Positions 21,943-34,575 of a stretch of DNA of 64,000 nucleotides are shown here, piece after piece. This DNA is from Mercurialis annua. Taxonomy: Eukaryota > Streptophyta > Magnoliopsida > Malpighiales > Euphorbiaceae. The translations under genes and the position numbers were made by a program. The notes beneath the pieces were generated by a model. It did no database searches and was not told where the DNA came from. It worked only from the letters and a program-made list of their open reading frames with translations. The stretch covers positions 33,789,001 through 33,853,000 of the forward strand of contig NC_065575.1 in assembly GCF_937616625.2 (NCBI RefSeq), in the 5' to 3' direction. The stretch's first letter is position 1; every line of letters starts with the position of its first letter.

Positions 21943-24871
21943 TGTAATATCCCGTAAAATTTTAAATTTATTTTTGTAATTTCCGACGTGGTTCCGGATG
22001 TATTTTGAGGGGTATTTGAAGTTTCGTAAATTTTTGTGGTTCGATTCATTTTTGGTTCGGTTTAAAAAAAAAAAAATAAACTTCTTCCTTGGGTCGTGGT
22101 TCAACCGAAATGGTTGAACCACTTTCGTTTGACTCAGGTCTCATTTGAGACCTGAGAAAAACGAAGGCTTCCGTTCGAGAATCCAAGGATTCTCGAACGA
22201 GAATCCTTTTTCAGGCCTGGTCCCGTTCGGGACCAGGCCCTTTCCTGAACGGAAGCAGGCCAAAATATGGCCTTTCCCGTTCGTGAACCCATCAGTTCTT
22301 GGCCCCTTCGCCCAGCCGTTTTCGATCTCATTTACGGCTCACTTCCCTTCGTTATTTAAAGTCGATTTCTTCACAAAAACCCTAGATCACGCTGCAAGGT
22401 AGCCCTAGACGTTTTTCGTTTGTTCTTTCGCTGAGAAACGAAGCCGTAATCATCCACCAAAGATCACTGTTCAGTAAGTACCCTTGATTCATTTGATTTC
22501 AGTTTGCTCTTGTAACGTCCTTCGGTTTTCTGATTCGTTCTTGCTCGTTTCTTAATCGAAATCAGAACCGTTTGATTCCAGACGATCTAGACTCACGTAT
22601 CTACGTTTCCCTACCTCAATTTCGCTGAACGGTACGCCGTCGATCTCGTTTCAATCGCCGTACGGTTTCCGTTTTCTGTTTTGCCTATTTTCTGTTCATG
22701 CTTTGTATGTTGCTGCCGATTCCTTATGTGAGTTTTGGATTTGTTTTTGCTAAGTTTATGATCACAAATCCATTGGGTATGATTAGGGGTTAGTAGTTTA
22801 AGCCTTTGGAACGAGTTACACCATCGTCTTGTTTGATTGAATTTGGCCGATTATGTAATTGTTTACTGTTAACGTTTTTTTAGTTTTGGGGAGTGCTTAA
22901 GTTGAGTTTTTGGTTTGATTTCATGCCATAGATTTGTGATGTAATTAGTTCTTGAGGTCAAGACATTTTGGTTTGGGGTTTCAAGTTCAGAAACTTGAGT
23001 TAGGGGCATGAATGGGGTGTTAGGCGGGCTGCTGTGGATTTGAACAAGGAAGATGATGGCTTAATAGCCACTTTAGCCACCAAGTTATTTTGCTTAAATA
23101 AAATCAATCCTTTAAGTTTAACTTTAACTAATAACTTGGGTTTTATTTTGAATATAAACTAAATAGTGGAAATGATAGATAATCATAAATTAAGTTAATA
23201 TAATTACTCGGGTAATTATATTTGTTTTCAAATGTCGTTTTGTCAAAAGTTGGCTAAATTACAATTTAGCCCCTAAACTTATTTTATAATTTAATTAAAT
23301 GGATTCTTGGTTGGTTACTTCATATTTTATCTTAATTATAAAACAAGAGCTAATAATCGAGTTTGAATATCAAATTGGCTAAATTACAAATTAGTCCCTA
23401 ATTGGCAAAAGTACAGTTTAGTCCCTTATTGGCTAAAGTGCAATTTAGTCCCTAAACTTTTATTTGACTTATATGATTAAGTTTTTGGGGTTGTAACTTG
23501 GGTTACTTGAAATTGAAGTTATTGAGTTCCGCTTTTAAAATGGATTATTATTTTGTTAAATTGTTTTATAAAGATAAACTCGGGTATATATTTGATAAAC
23601 GTTTTGAGTCGGATTAGACTTGGGTCATCCGACAAGTGAGGTTAGCTTGGTAGTTATTGGTAACTCGGCTAACCCACTATTTGGAAATTATTTGTTATTT
23701 AAAGTTATTAAATAATATTTATAAATTGGATTTAAGCGGGAACTCAATAGACTTATATTAATTGGGCTTTATTACCTTTTGAATATATTTGTGTTACTTT
23801 GGATTGTTATTTACTACATGTTAATTGTGCTAGTCTTATGTGGTGTCTAGTACTCTTTAGAGTTAGGGTCTGATTTTAATAAATATTTTATTTGTCTAGA
23901 CTCGTCTACTGTTCGTGCTTCAGAGGCGAACCAGAGTTAGTTGCTTGCCGGTATTTCACGCGGATTAGCAAGCAGTGAGTTTATATTTACTATTTACCGC
24001 TTTATTAAGTAAATTGTTATTTTAATATTAAATATATATACTGTACGTATATTTCGAACTATTTTTATATTATGGCTCTTAGTTGGAACGTGCTACCTAA
24101 TGGGCATCATTAGGACTGCGTGCGCACCGGTATTGATCTGGGTAAGGTATATATGGAAATGTGGTAACTCGGTGTGAGCATAGCTCTCGGGACCAGGTAG
24201 AGTAACTCGGTGTAGCTCAGCTCTCGGGACTCTGGTATAAGTGTGGTCAGTGGTAACTCGGTGTAGCTCAGCTCTCGGGACCAGACCTATTGGATTATGA
24301 TTATTATTTAGAATTGTGGATTAGGGTTCCAACTATTATCTGTAATATCGTTATTAAATGTTTTAAACGTTTTAAAGGTTTTCCACTTAATAAATGTAAA
24401 TAGTGGTATGAACTCATCTCAGTATATCTGACCCCGTTGTTTTCCCAATTTTCCCCAGGGTTATGATCTGAGAGAGTCTGGTGATCTCCGCATTTATTTT
24501 TCCTCGGAGGTTCCCTTTTATTTTAGTAAAACAGTGAAACTATTTTATTCTTAGACCGCAGTAGTAACTAGACGTCTTTGTTATTATTATATATTTTGTC
24601 GGATTGGTTCGACTGATTATATTGCTTTGGCATGTTATATTATTTATATTGGTTTATGATAAATCTATTTTAGACTCAGAATTGAATAAGCATGTTATCA
24701 ACTGTTGATTATTATAACTGTTAGTTTAGGTTGAAGTCTCGGTTGCCCCCGAGCATTGGTTTTCTACAGGTTTATGAGTTTATGAATTTATTGAAAGGCT
24801 AGCTACGGGTTTCGGTACTACATTACCCATACCCTAGCGCCGGTCGCGATTCATGAAAATGGGTCGTGACA
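21943..24871 (+). repeat. 5' LTR of the Tekay element
   Basis: It starts TGTAATATCCCGTAAAATTT and ends AAATGGGTCGTGACA, and is matched along its whole length by 30310-33236. Differences noticed include C/T near 22245, C/T near 22325, G/A near 23805, A/G near 24060 and an A-run length change near 22070. Inside are three copies of a GTAACTCGGTGT...CTCTCGGGAC unit at 24160-24280. Confidence 0.95.
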
Positions 24872-24875
24872 AACT

Positions 24876-24893
24876 TGGTATCAGAGCTTTGGT
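24876..24893 (+). promoter_or_regulatory. Primer binding site (initiator tRNA-Met)
   Basis: TGGTATCAGAGCTTTGGTTT begins four bases after the LTR end. TGGTATCAGAGC is complementary to the 3' end of initiator tRNA-Met, the usual primer of plant Ty3/gypsy elements. Confidence 0.9.
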
Positions 24894-25212
24894 TTCAAAC
24901 CAAGGCCATTGCTTGCTATGTGTTTACTCTGTTAAGTATGGTTGTGTCTTAGGAACTACTGCGGATAGAGGATTCTGTCATGTCTTTAAAACCGTCATCT
25001 TTTGATTTTAAAATATTCTGCCTACACCAATAGGATTGCGTCGAGTCAGTCATTATTGTTGATTTGATGCTGTTAAATGTTAATTTTATTTCACTTGGGT
25101 GAATGTTTTATTTGCTGTTGATTTCTCGGGAAATCCTAACTTTACTTGTTTTGTTTCATACTTGGGTATGAATTACGTGTTATTTAAATTGTTTTTGTTC
25201 AATCCTTAGGAT

Positions 25213-28200
25213 ATGGACAATGTTGTTCGTACTCGTGCTCGTGCTGCGGCAGAGCAAGAAGCTGTGGCTGATGATGCGATTTCCATGGAAGTCGATCAGA
25301 ACGTACCACCAGTTCAGGCTAATGCTGGACGTGGTAGAGGTAGAGGTGCTGGCAGAGGTAGAGGTAGAGGCAGAGGAGCTGGTGCTGGTAGAGGTGGAGC
25401 TGGAGGACGTGGTGCGGCAGGCGTTCAGGCACCGGATGTGCAGCAGGCACCGAACGTGCAGCAAGCACCAGGGGTGCAGCAAGCACCAAATAGGCGAGCG
25501 TTCGACTTCGCTACTTTCTTGGCTGGCGTTGTCGAGATGCAGAACAATCAGGCACTACTGCAGAATCAGTGTAATATACTGGGTCAGTTAGCGCAGCAAC
25601 AGCAACCTCAGGTTGGTGCTGTAGCTGGTATTGGTGGACTTGCTGGTGTCGGTCACATTCCGACTGACAGAGAGTTGGTGATGATCTACTTGAAGTTGAA
25701 TCCGACTTCTTTTGATGGTACTGGGGATGCTCTTGACTTTTTGGAGGAATTTGAATACAACAGACAGAGGATTCAAGCGTCTGATCGTCAATCAGTGATG
25801 CTTGTGGAAATGTCGCTGAAGGGTCCAGCTAAGGATTGGTATCGCGATAGCATCAGGCCAGTTATGGATACTTTGCCTTGGGCTGATTTTGTGGTCAGGT
25901 TCAGAGGTTACTATCTACCCTTCTCTGTTACTGAGAGTTTCAGAGAAAAGCTGCTCACTTTGAAGAAAGGGGATAGATCAGTGACAGACTACACTACTGA
26001 GTTCGTACGTTTGGGGCGGTTTGCTACAGATCTACAGGGTGATCAAGAGCGAGTGAACGACCGTTATATTAGGGGTTTAGGCTCGGAGTTTCTCCCTTTG
26101 CTGATAGGGACAAACATGGAGTTTGCCCGGTTAGTGGATAGTGCGCGGCGGATGGAGAATTCGATGGTTCAGTTTGGAACGATCTCTGACCCTTTCCAGA
26201 ATCAAAAGGGAAAGAGTGACGTTCCTAGTGGGGGGCAGCAGGCCCCAGTGCAGCATGGTAGTGGGAACTACTACAGTGGCTCTTCTCAGGCCAACAGGGG
26301 GAGTCGACGGACTCACAACCAAGGGAGGCATAGTGCCAGGAGTGCTCCGTACAGTTCTAGTAGCAGTGGGAGCAACCGTGGTTCAGGACGCGGGTACAGT
26401 GGTGGATCGAACATTCCGTTCTGCCAGAATTGCAGACGTAGGCATTATGGTCAGTTCCAGTTAGCTCCTGGAGGTTGTTTCACTTGTGGTCAGCCGGGTC
26501 ATTTTTCTAGGGAGTGTCCGACATCTGGGCAGCAGATGTCTAACTCCAGTGTGGCGCAGTCATCTTATCAGCAGCAGAGACCTGCGTTTACACAGTCTGT
26601 AGGGTACTCTCAACCTGCAGCATCTTTTGGTGGCCAGCGGGGCCATGGTTCTGGTGGCAGAGGTTTTGGTGGCCGTGGTAACGGTGGTAGAGGTTCCAAC
26701 GGTTATGGTACCGGACAGAGTTCGCAGCAACAGCCGCAGGGTCAGGCCAGAGTATTCGCACTTACTCCTCAGGATGCGCGTGCGTCAAACGCTGTGGTGC
26801 AAGGTACCATCCCGATTTCTTTTACTGATGCTTTGGTATTATTTGATGCGGGTGCGACCCATTCGTTTGTTTCTACTTGTTTTGCTGGGAAATTGGGTAG
26901 AGCACCATCTGTTTTGAGTGAACCTCTAGCTGTGTCTACACCTATGTCTGAAGGTGTAGTAGTGGACGTCGTCTATCCTTCTTGTCCTGTGGTTATTCAG
27001 GGTAGAGAATTATGTGCTGATTTGATTGTACTTGACGTTCTTTCTTTTGATGTTATCTTGGGGATGGACTGGTTGTCACGCCATTATGCTTCTATTGACT
27101 GTCGAGAGAAGTCAGTCGAGTTCAGGATTCCAGGTGGTCTATCTTTTTCCTTTCAGGGAGAAAAGGCAGAGACACCTAAGAATCTGATTTCCGCCATCAA
27201 GGCGAAGCGGATGTTAGGCAAGGGTTGCCAGGGTTTTATTGCCGTGGTTCGTGATTTGGAGGCTGGTGGTAGTGATATGCATAGTGTGCCGATAGTGAAT
27301 GAGTTCACTGATGTGTTTCCAGAGGAATTGCCTGGATTACCACCTGATCGTGATATTGAGTTTTGCATTGATGTGGTTTCTGGTACAGCTCCGATTTCGA
27401 TACCGCCGTATCGGATGGCTCCTGCAGAGCTGAAGGAGTTGAAGGACCAGTTACAAGAGTTGTTGGATAGCGGGTTCATCAGACCGAGTACTTCTCCGTG
27501 GGGTGCTCCAGTTCTGTTTGTAAAGAAGAAAGACGGTTCCTTTCGGCTCTGTATCGACTACAGACAGTTGAATAAGGCTACTTTCAAGAACAGATATCCT
27601 CTTCCTCACATCGATGATCTGTTTGACCAGTTGCAGGGTGCGAAGTGTTTTTCCAAGATTGATTTGAGGTCTGGGTATCATCAGCTACGGATCCGTGATG
27701 CAGATGTGCCTAAGACTGCTTTTCGGACTCGTTATGGACATTTTGAGTTTCTGGTTATGTCCTTTGGTCTGACGAACGCACCAGCAGCGTTTATGGATAT
27801 GATGAACAGAGTGTTCAAGCCGTTTTTGGATCAATTTGTTATCGTCTTCATTGATGACATTTTGATCTATTCTCGGAGTGAGGAGGAGCATGCTTACCAT
27901 TTGAGGACTATACTACAGACGTTGCGTGAGCATCAGTTGTACGCTAAGTTCTCAAAATGTGAGTTCTGGTTGGATCAGGTTACCTTTCTAGGACACGTGG
28001 TGTCGAAAGATGGGATCAAGGTTGATCCGAAGAAGATTGAGGCGGTCATGGATTGGCAAAGGCCAAGGTCAGTTACCGAGATCAGAAGTTTTCTGGGTTT
28101 AGCTGGTTACTATCGTCGGTTCGTGCAAGATTTCTCCAGAATATCTGCACCTTTGACGAAACTGACACAGAAGGGTGTCAAGTTTGAGTGGACTGACAAG

Positions 28201-30192
28201 TGCGAGGCGAGCTTTGAGAAGCTCAAGGAGATTTTGACTACAGCTCCGGTTTTGGCATTGCCTTCTGGTATTGATGGTTTCACAGTGTATTGTGATGCGT
28301 CACGGATTGGTTTGGGTTGTGTTCTGATGCAACATGGACAGGTGATTGCCTATGCTTCCAGACAGTTGAAGAAGCATGAGGTGAATTACCCTACTCATGA
28401 TTTAGAGTTGGCAGCTGTGGTTTTTGCGCTGAAAATCTGGAGACATTATTTGTATGGTGCTACTTGTGAGATTTTCACTGATCATAAGAGTTTGAAGTAT
28501 ATCTTTGATCAGAGAGAATTGAACTTGAGACAGAGGAGGTGGTTAGAGTTGCTGAAAGACTACGACTGTACTATTCAGTACCATCCTGGTAAGGCTAATG
28601 TGGTAGCCGATGCGTTGAGTCGCAAGTCTTCAGGCAGTTTGGCTCATATTTCTGAGATTGGGCGTAGACCCATGGTTAGAGAGTGGCACAGTTTGATAGC
28701 TTCAGGCTATGGATTTCAGATTTCTCAGACTGGTTGTTTGTTAGCACAGTTGCAAGTGCAACCCGTTTTGATTGATCGGATCAAAGCTTTACAAGCTGAG
28801 GATCCACAGTTGAAACGGATTATTGAGGAAGTTCAGCAGGATGGAAATTCTGAATTTACATTTGTGGATGGTGTTCTGAGACTTGGTTCGAGATTGTGTG
28901 TTCCGGATTCAGAGGGTTTGAGGGACCAGATTCTGGAAGAAGCGCACAAGTCTGCTTATAGTGTTCATCCGGGTTCTACTAAGATGTACCATGATCTTAA
29001 GGGTACCTACTGGTGGAGCGGGATGAAGAAGGATGTCGCTGAGTATGTTTCTAAGTGTCTGACGTGCCAGCAGGTGAAGCTGGAGCATCAGAGACCTTTT
29101 GGCTATCTGCAGCCACTACCTATTCCAGAGTGGAAGTGGGAGCGAATTGCTATGGATTTTGTGGTTGGCTTACCACGTACTCGACAGGGATACGATTCCA
29201 TCTGGGTAATAGTTGACCGTATGACCAAGTCAGCTCATTTCCTTCCGATAAAGGTTTCGTATACTTCTTCGAGGTTGGCTCAGTTGTACATCGACAGGAT
29301 TGTCAGTTTGCATGGTGTACCGGTTTCGATTGTTTCAGACAGAGGTTCTGTGTTTACTTCGAGGTTTTGGAAAGCGTTACAGGAATCCTTGGGTTCTCGA
29401 TTAGATTTCAGTACAGCTTTTCATCCTCAGACTGACGGTCAGTCTGAGAGGACTATTCAGACGTTGGAGGATATGCTAAGGATGTGTGTTCTCGATTTTC
29501 AGGGTAGCTGGGATACTCATTTGCCGTTGATTGAGTTTTCCTATAACAACAGTTATCATGCGAGTATCGAGATGGCGCCGTATGAGGCTTTGTACGGGCG
29601 CAAGTGTAGATCTCCTATCTGTTGGGAGGAGGTCGGAGAGCGTAAACTCTCGGGAGCGGAGATTATTCAGATTACCTCTGAGAAGGTACCGTTGATTAAG
29701 CGGAGGTTAGAGACTGCTTTTAGTCGGCATAAGAGTTATGCTGATCCGAAGAGGAAAGACATTGAGTTCCAGGTTGGTGATTTCGTATTTCTTCGGGTTT
29801 CGCCTATGAAAGGCGTGGTTCGTTTTGGTGTCAAGGGAAAGTTGGCACCGAGGTATATTGGTCCCTATGAGATTTCGGAGAGGATTGGAGCTGTGGCTTA
29901 TCGTCTGGTTCTACCGCCAGACATGTCGTTAGTACATCCGGTGTTTCACGTTTCTATGTTGAGAAAGTGCATTTCTGATCCTTCGCACGTGATTGTGCCT
30001 CAGAGTGTTGAGATTGACCAGGAGCTGTCCTATGAGGAACAACCAGTTGAGATTGTTGATACGCAGGTGCGTAAATTGCGGAACAAGGAGATTCCGATGG
30101 TCAAAGTTCTCTGGCGCAATCACTCTGTAGAGGAGTGTACTTGGGAGACCGAGTTGGATATGCGGAATCGCTATCCTTTTCTATTTCCGTGA
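25213..30192 (+). CDS. Gag-Pol polyprotein of the Tekay element, 1,659 aa, intact frame
   Basis: One open frame. The N-terminus has an Arg-Gly run (about residues 35-65); a retrotransposon Gag domain follows (about 150-310), then a CCHC zinc knuckle starting at Cys422 ([14 protein letters not shown]). The protease has [11 protein letters not shown] at Asp545, with Ala where Ser or Thr is usual (DSG/DTG). Reverse transcriptase spans about 730-920 (FIDD, Asp881/882), then RNase H (VYCDAS, TDHKS). The integrase has HHCC then Asp1315, Asp1376 and Glu1412, a D-60-D-35-E spacing. A chromodomain-like tail closes the protein (VKVLWRN, ECTWETE). It makes the capsid, processing, copying and insertion activities of the element. 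No stop or frameshift is seen. Confidence 0.95.
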   Translation: MDNVVRTRARAAAEQEAVADDAISMEVDQNVPPVQANAGRGRGRGAGRGRGRGRGAGAGRGGAGGRGAAGVQAPDVQQAPNVQQAPGVQQAPNRRAFDFATFLAGVVEMQNNQALLQNQCNILGQLAQQQQPQVGAVAGIGGLAGVGHIPTDRELVMIYLKLNPTSFDGTGDALDFLEEFEYNRQRIQASDRQSVMLVEMSLKGPAKDWYRDSIRPVMDTLPWADFVVRFRGYYLPFSVTESFREKLLTLKKGDRSVTDYTTEFVRLGRFATDLQGDQERVNDRYIRGLGSEFLPLLIGTNMEFARLVDSARRMENSMVQFGTISDPFQNQKGKSDVPSGGQQAPVQHGSGNYYSGSSQANRGSRRTHNQGRHSARSAPYSSSSSGSNRGSGRGYSGGSNIPFCQNCRRRHYGQFQLAPGGCFTCGQPGHFSRECPTSGQQMSNSSVAQSSYQQQRPAFTQSVGYSQPAASFGGQRGHGSGGRGFGGRGNGGRGSNGYGTGQSSQQQPQGQARVFALTPQDARASNAVVQGTIPISFTDALVLFDAGATHSFVSTCFAGKLGRAPSVLSEPLAVSTPMSEGVVVDVVYPSCPVVIQGRELCADLIVLDVLSFDVILGMDWLSRHYASIDCREKSVEFRIPGGLSFSFQGEKAETPKNLISAIKAKRMLGKGCQGFIAVVRDLEAGGSDMHSVPIVNEFTDVFPEELPGLPPDRDIEFCIDVVSGTAPISIPPYRMAPAELKELKDQLQELLDSGFIRPSTSPWGAPVLFVKKKDGSFRLCIDYRQLNKATFKNRYPLPHIDDLFDQLQGAKCFSKIDLRSGYHQLRIRDADVPKTAFRTRYGHFEFLVMSFGLTNAPAAFMDMMNRVFKPFLDQFVIVFIDDILIYSRSEEEHAYHLRTILQTLREHQLYAKFSKCEFWLDQVTFLGHVVSKDGIKVDPKKIEAVMDWQRPRSVTEIRSFLGLAGYYRRFVQDFSRISAPLTKLTQKGVKFEWTDKCEASFEKLKEILTTAPVLALPSGIDGFTVYCDASRIGLGCVLMQHGQVIAYASRQLKKHEVNYPTHDLELAAVVFALKIWRHYLYGATCEIFTDHKSLKYIFDQRELNLRQRRWLELLKDYDCTIQYHPGKANVVADALSRKSSGSLAHISEIGRRPMVREWHSLIASGYGFQISQTGCLLAQLQVQPVLIDRIKALQAEDPQLKRIIEEVQQDGNSEFTFVDGVLRLGSRLCVPDSEGLRDQILEEAHKSAYSVHPGSTKMYHDLKGTYWWSGMKKDVAEYVSKCLTCQQVKLEHQRPFGYLQPLPIPEWKWERIAMDFVVGLPRTRQGYDSIWVIVDRMTKSAHFLPIKVSYTSSRLAQLYIDRIVSLHGVPVSIVSDRGSVFTSRFWKALQESLGSRLDFSTAFHPQTDGQSERTIQTLEDMLRMCVLDFQGSWDTHLPLIEFSYNNSYHASIEMAPYEALYGRKCRSPICWEEVGERKLSGAEIIQITSEKVPLIKRRLETAFSRHKSYADPKRKDIEFQVGDFVFLRVSPMKGVVRFGVKGKLAPRYIGPYEISERIGAVAYRLVLPPDMSLVHPVFHVSMLRKCISDPSHVIVPQSVEIDQELSYEEQPVEIVDTQVRKLRNKEIPMVKVLWRNHSVEECTWETELDMRNRYPFLFP

Positions 30193-30299
30193 GGTACAAT
30201 ATCTTGATTTCTGTGACTTTTATGATTTTTACTTGTGTTACGTGTTGTTCTGTTGGTAATTGCTTATCGTGTTAAATTCGAGGACGAATTTTTAATTAG

Positions 30300-30309
30300 T
30301 TGGGGAGAA
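30300..30309 (+). promoter_or_regulatory. Polypurine tract
   Basis: TTGGGGAGAA directly precedes the 3' LTR, the position of the second-strand primer in LTR retrotransposons. Confidence 0.8.
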
Positions 30310-33236
30310 TGTAATATCCCGTAAAATTTTAAATTTATTTTTGTAATTTCCGACGTGGTTCCGGATGTATTTTGAGGGGTATTTGAAGTTTCGTAAATTT
30401 TTGTGGTTCGATTCATTTTTTGTTCGGTTTAAAAAAAAAAAAAAACTTCTTCCTTGGGTCGTGGTTCAACCGAAATGGTTGAACCACTTTCGTTTGACTC
30501 AGGTCTCATTTGAGACCTGAGAAAAACGAAGGCTTCCGTTCGAGAATCCAAGGATTCTCGAACGAGAATCCTTTTTCAGGCCTGGTCCCGTTCGGGACCA
30601 GGCCCTTTCCCGAACGGAAGCAGGCCAAAATATGGCCTTTCCCGTTCGTGAACCCATCAGTTCTTGGCCCCTTCGCCCAGCCGTTTTTGATCTCATTTAC
30701 GGCTCACTTCCCTTCGTTATTTAAAGTCGATTTCTTCACAAAAACCCTAGATCACGCTGCAAGGTAGCCCTAGACGTTTTTCGTTTGTTCTTTCGCTGAG
30801 AAACGAAGCCGTAATCATCCACCAAAGATCACTGTTCAGTAAGTACCCTTGATTCATTTGATTTCAGTTTGCTCTTGTAACGTCCTTCGGTTTTCTGATT
30901 CGTTCTTGCTCGTTTCTTAATCGAAATCAGAACCGTTTGATTCCAGACGATCTAGACTCACGTATCTACGTTTCCCTACCTCAATTTCGCTGAACGGTAC
31001 GCCGTCGATCTCGTTTCAATCGCCGTACGGTTTCCGTTTTCTGTTTTGCCTATTTTCTGTTCATGCTTTGTATGTTGCTGCCGATTCCTTATGTGAGTTT
31101 TGGATTTGTTTTTGCTAAGTTTATGATCACAAATCCATTGGGTATGATTAGGGGTTAGTAGTTTAAGCCTTTGGAACGAGTTACACCATCGTCTTGTTTG
31201 ATTGAATTTGGCCGATTATGTAATTGTTTACTGTTAACGTTTTTTTAGTTTTGGGGAGTGCTTAAGTTGAGTTTTTGGTTTGATTTCATGCCATAGATTT
31301 GTGATGTAATTAGTTCTTGAGGTCAAGACATTTTGGTTTGGGGTTTCAAGTTCAGAAACTTGAGTTAGGGGCATGAATGGGGTGTTAGGCGGGCTGCTGT
31401 GGATTTGAACAAGGAAGATGATGGCTTAATAGCCACTTTAGCCACCAAGTTATTTTGCTTAAATAAAATCAATCCTTTAAGTTTAACTTTAACTAATAAC
31501 TTGGGTTTTATTTTGAATATAAACTAAATAGTGGAAATGATAGATAATCATAAATTAAGTTAATATAATTACTCGGGTAATTATATTTGTTTTCAAATGT
31601 CGTTTTGTCAAAAGTTGGCTAAATTACAATTTAGCCCCTAAACTTATTTTATAATTTAATTAAATGGATTCTTGGTTGGTTACTTCATATTTTATCTTAA
31701 TTATAAAACAAGAGCTAATAATCGAGTTTGAATATCAAATTGGCTAAATTACAAATTAGTCCCTAATTGGCAAAAGTACAGTTTAGTCCCTTATTGGCTA
31801 AAGTGCAATTTAGTCCCTAAACTTTTATTTGACTTATATGATTAAGTTTTTGGGGTTGTAACTTGGGTTACTTGAAATTGAAGTTATTGAGTTCCGCTTT
31901 TAAAATGGATTATTATTTTGTTAAATTGTTTTATAAAGATAAACTCGGGTATATATTTGATAAACGTTTTGAGTCGGATTAGACTTGGGTCATCCGACAA
32001 GTGAGGTTAGCTTGGTAGTTATTGGTAACTCGGCTAACCCACTATTTGGAAATTATTTGTTATTTAAAGTTATTAAATAATATTTATAAATTGGATTTAA
32101 GCGGGAACTCAATAGACTTATATTAATTGGGCTTTATTACCTTTTGAATATATTTGTGTTACTTTGGATTATTATTTACTACATGTTAATTGTGCTAGTC
32201 TTATGTGGTGTCTAGTACTCTTTAGAGTTAGGGTCTGATTTTAATAAATATTTTATTTGTCTAGACTCGTCTACTGTTCGTGCTTCAGAGGCGAACCAGA
32301 GTTAGTTGCTTGCCGGTATTTCACGCGGATTAGCAAGCAGTGAGTTTATATTTACTATTTACCGCTTTATTAAGTAAATTGTTATTTTAATATTAAATAT
32401 ATATACTGTACGTATATTTCGAACTGTTTTTATATTATGGCTCTTAGTTGGAACGTGCTACCTAATGGGCATCATTAGGACTGCGTGCGCACCGGTATTG
32501 ATCTGGGTAAGGTATATATGGAAATGTGGTAACTCGGTGTGAGCATAGCTCTCGGGACCAGGTAGAGTAACTCGGTGTAGCTCAGCTCTCGGGACTCTGG
32601 TATAAGTGTGGTCAGTGGTAACTCGGTGTAGCTCAGCTCTCGGGACCAGACCTATTGGATTATGATTATTATTTAGAATTGTGGATTAGGGTTCCAACTA
32701 TTATCTGTAATATCGTTATTAAATGTTTTAAACGTTTTAAAGGTTTTCCACTTAATAAATGTAAATAGTGGTATGAACTCATCTCAGTATATCTGACCCC
32801 GTTGTTTTCCCAATTTTCCCCAGGGTTATGATCTGAGAGAGTCTGGTGATCTCCGCATTTATTTTTCCTCGGAGGTTCCCTTTTATTTTAGTAAAACAGT
32901 GAAACTATTTTATTCTTAGACCGCAGTAGTAACTAGACGTCTTTGTTATTATTATATATTTTGTCGGATTGGTTCGACTGATTATATTGCTTTGGCATGT
33001 TATATTATTTATATTGGTTTATGATAAATCTATTTTAGACTCAGAATTGAATAAGCATGTTATCAACTGTTGATTATTATAACTGTTAGTTTAGGTTGAA
33101 GTCTCGGTTGCCCCCGAGCATTGGTTTTCTACAGGTTTATGAGTTTATGAATTTATTGAAAGGCTAGCTACGGGTTTCGGTACTACATTACCCATACCCT
33201 AGCGCCGGTCGCGATTCATGAAAATGGGTCGTGACA
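30310..33236 (+). repeat. 3' LTR of the Tekay element
   Basis: Near-identical to 21943-24871 over the full length, starting TGTAATATCCCG and ending CGTGACA, followed by the target duplication CTTAG. Confidence 0.95.
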
Positions 33237-34575
33237 CTTAGGAATCAGATTGGCATTCATATATCTGACGCTGATTTGCCTTTAGCGGCATATATTGTTG
33301 GCTTGCATGAATCTTTTCCGATTATTTATCTTGGTTTACCTCTAACTGTTCGTCGCATTCCTATTTCTACTAGGGACCATATTATTTTGAGGTTCAAATC
33401 GAAATTAGCTCTTTCGAAGGGTTCTTTGCTTTCGCATGCAGGAAGATTAATGCTGTTGAAATGGGTTCTTTTCAGTCTCCCTATTTATTTTATGTCATTA
33501 CTTGCTATACCTGCTTGTGTTAAATTTGTTTTGGAGTCTCATATGCGAAGATTTCTCTAGAAAGGAGAAAATACTTCTAGAGTTTTTTTGTAAAATTTCT
33601 TGGAATGTCATCTCTAATGAATTCGAAAAAGGAGGCTTGGAAGTTTGCAGTTTGAAGAGAAGGAACCAAAGTTTATTACTTAAATTGGCTTTGGAAACTT
33701 CATTCGGCTAAAAGAGATTCTTTATGGTTTGAAGTAGTTTCATCTTGTTCCGCGGTTTCAAACTCGAATGATCTTATTCATGGTAACTCTAATTAGCTTT
33801 CTTACATTTGGAAGGACATTCATCGTTCTTGTTGTTTAGATTTGAGCGTTTGTCAGGTTTTTACATCAAATGTGGGGTTTATTACTGGTAATGGTGCTTC
33901 GATATCTCTTTGGCATGATGATTGGTCTAGGGTTAGGGCTACTGCGATTCGTTTTCCTCGTCTATTTCAGTTATCAAATTTGAAGTTTGCAACAGTGAAC
34001 TCGGTTGATGCGGGTTGGAGATGGCGCAGACATCTTCGAATCTCTGAACAACTGCAATTCGATGAGCTGCTGCTCCTTCTATATCATGCAAGGAGAGTTG
34101 TTACTGGTATAGCTTTTGTCCATGTTTATGCTGCTGCAGCTGGTATCAATGATGGTGCGGGTATATCCGCCGTCGACAGTAACATTACTGGTGCGAATAT
34201 CTTTGATTTCAACGGTATCTCTGCTGCTGATGGAAGCACTGCTGGTCTTGACAGATTGCAGCAGGTTGCCGATGAAGATGAGCTAATTTGGAAAAAATGG
34301 AAGCAAAGGTTTTACGGAAGCGGGTATATGCAAGCTGCTCAAGCCCAATGGTGCTATTTTTTCGAGTGATAAGATGATTGCTTTCAAGCGTTGTTGGAAA
34401 TCCGTAGCTCCTCCTAGAATAGAATCCTTCTTATGGACGGCTTTACATAGGAGTATTTCGACTCTATTGTTTCTTGACTACCAAAGAATGCTTATGACAT
34501 CAGTTTAGAGTGTGCAATTTGTGCTGAGTTGGAAGATCAAGATCATATTTTCCTGCATTGCATTTTCGTAAGGAA
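33237..34575 (+). pseudogene. LINE remnant: reverse transcriptase C-terminus and zf-RVT region
   Basis: This continues the fragment at 21836-21942. The first block encodes LRNQIGIHISDADLPLAAYI and IIYLGLPLTVRRIPIS, then LLSHAGRLMLLKWVLFSLP and IYFMSLLAIPACV, the standard end of LINE reverse transcriptase. Several frameshifts follow. An open block at 33842-34369 has GNGASISLWHDDWS and DELIWKKWK; then APPRIESFLWTALHR and a Cys/His-containing end represent zf-RVT. Stops and frame changes make it inactive. Similarity ends near 34575, where opposite-strand LINE sequence begins. Confidence 0.8.

Larger units (their letters stand above)
21943..33236 (+). mobile_element. Complete Ty3/gypsy LTR retrotransposon, Tekay/Del (chromovirus) type, 11.3 kb
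   Basis: Two LTRs (2,929 and 2,927 bp) begin TGTAATATCCCG and end GTGACA. The element is flanked by the exact 5-bp duplication CTTAG (21938-21942 and 33237-33241). It has a primer binding site for initiator tRNA-Met, one uninterrupted gag-pol frame and a polypurine tract. Only about half a dozen differences between the LTRs were noticed, so the insertion is recent. It splits an older LINE. The clade call rests on the long LTRs, Met primer site and C-terminal chromodomain. Confidence 0.95.

Noticed and set aside
22134..22402. 85- and 65-codon frames inside the LTR (repeated at 30499-30767)
   Set aside because: They lie wholly within the LTR on both strands and have no domain; the real product is gag-pol.
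25180..25482. Ser/Thr-rich minus-strand frame
   Set aside because: Complement of the Arg-Gly-coding repeat at the start of gag.
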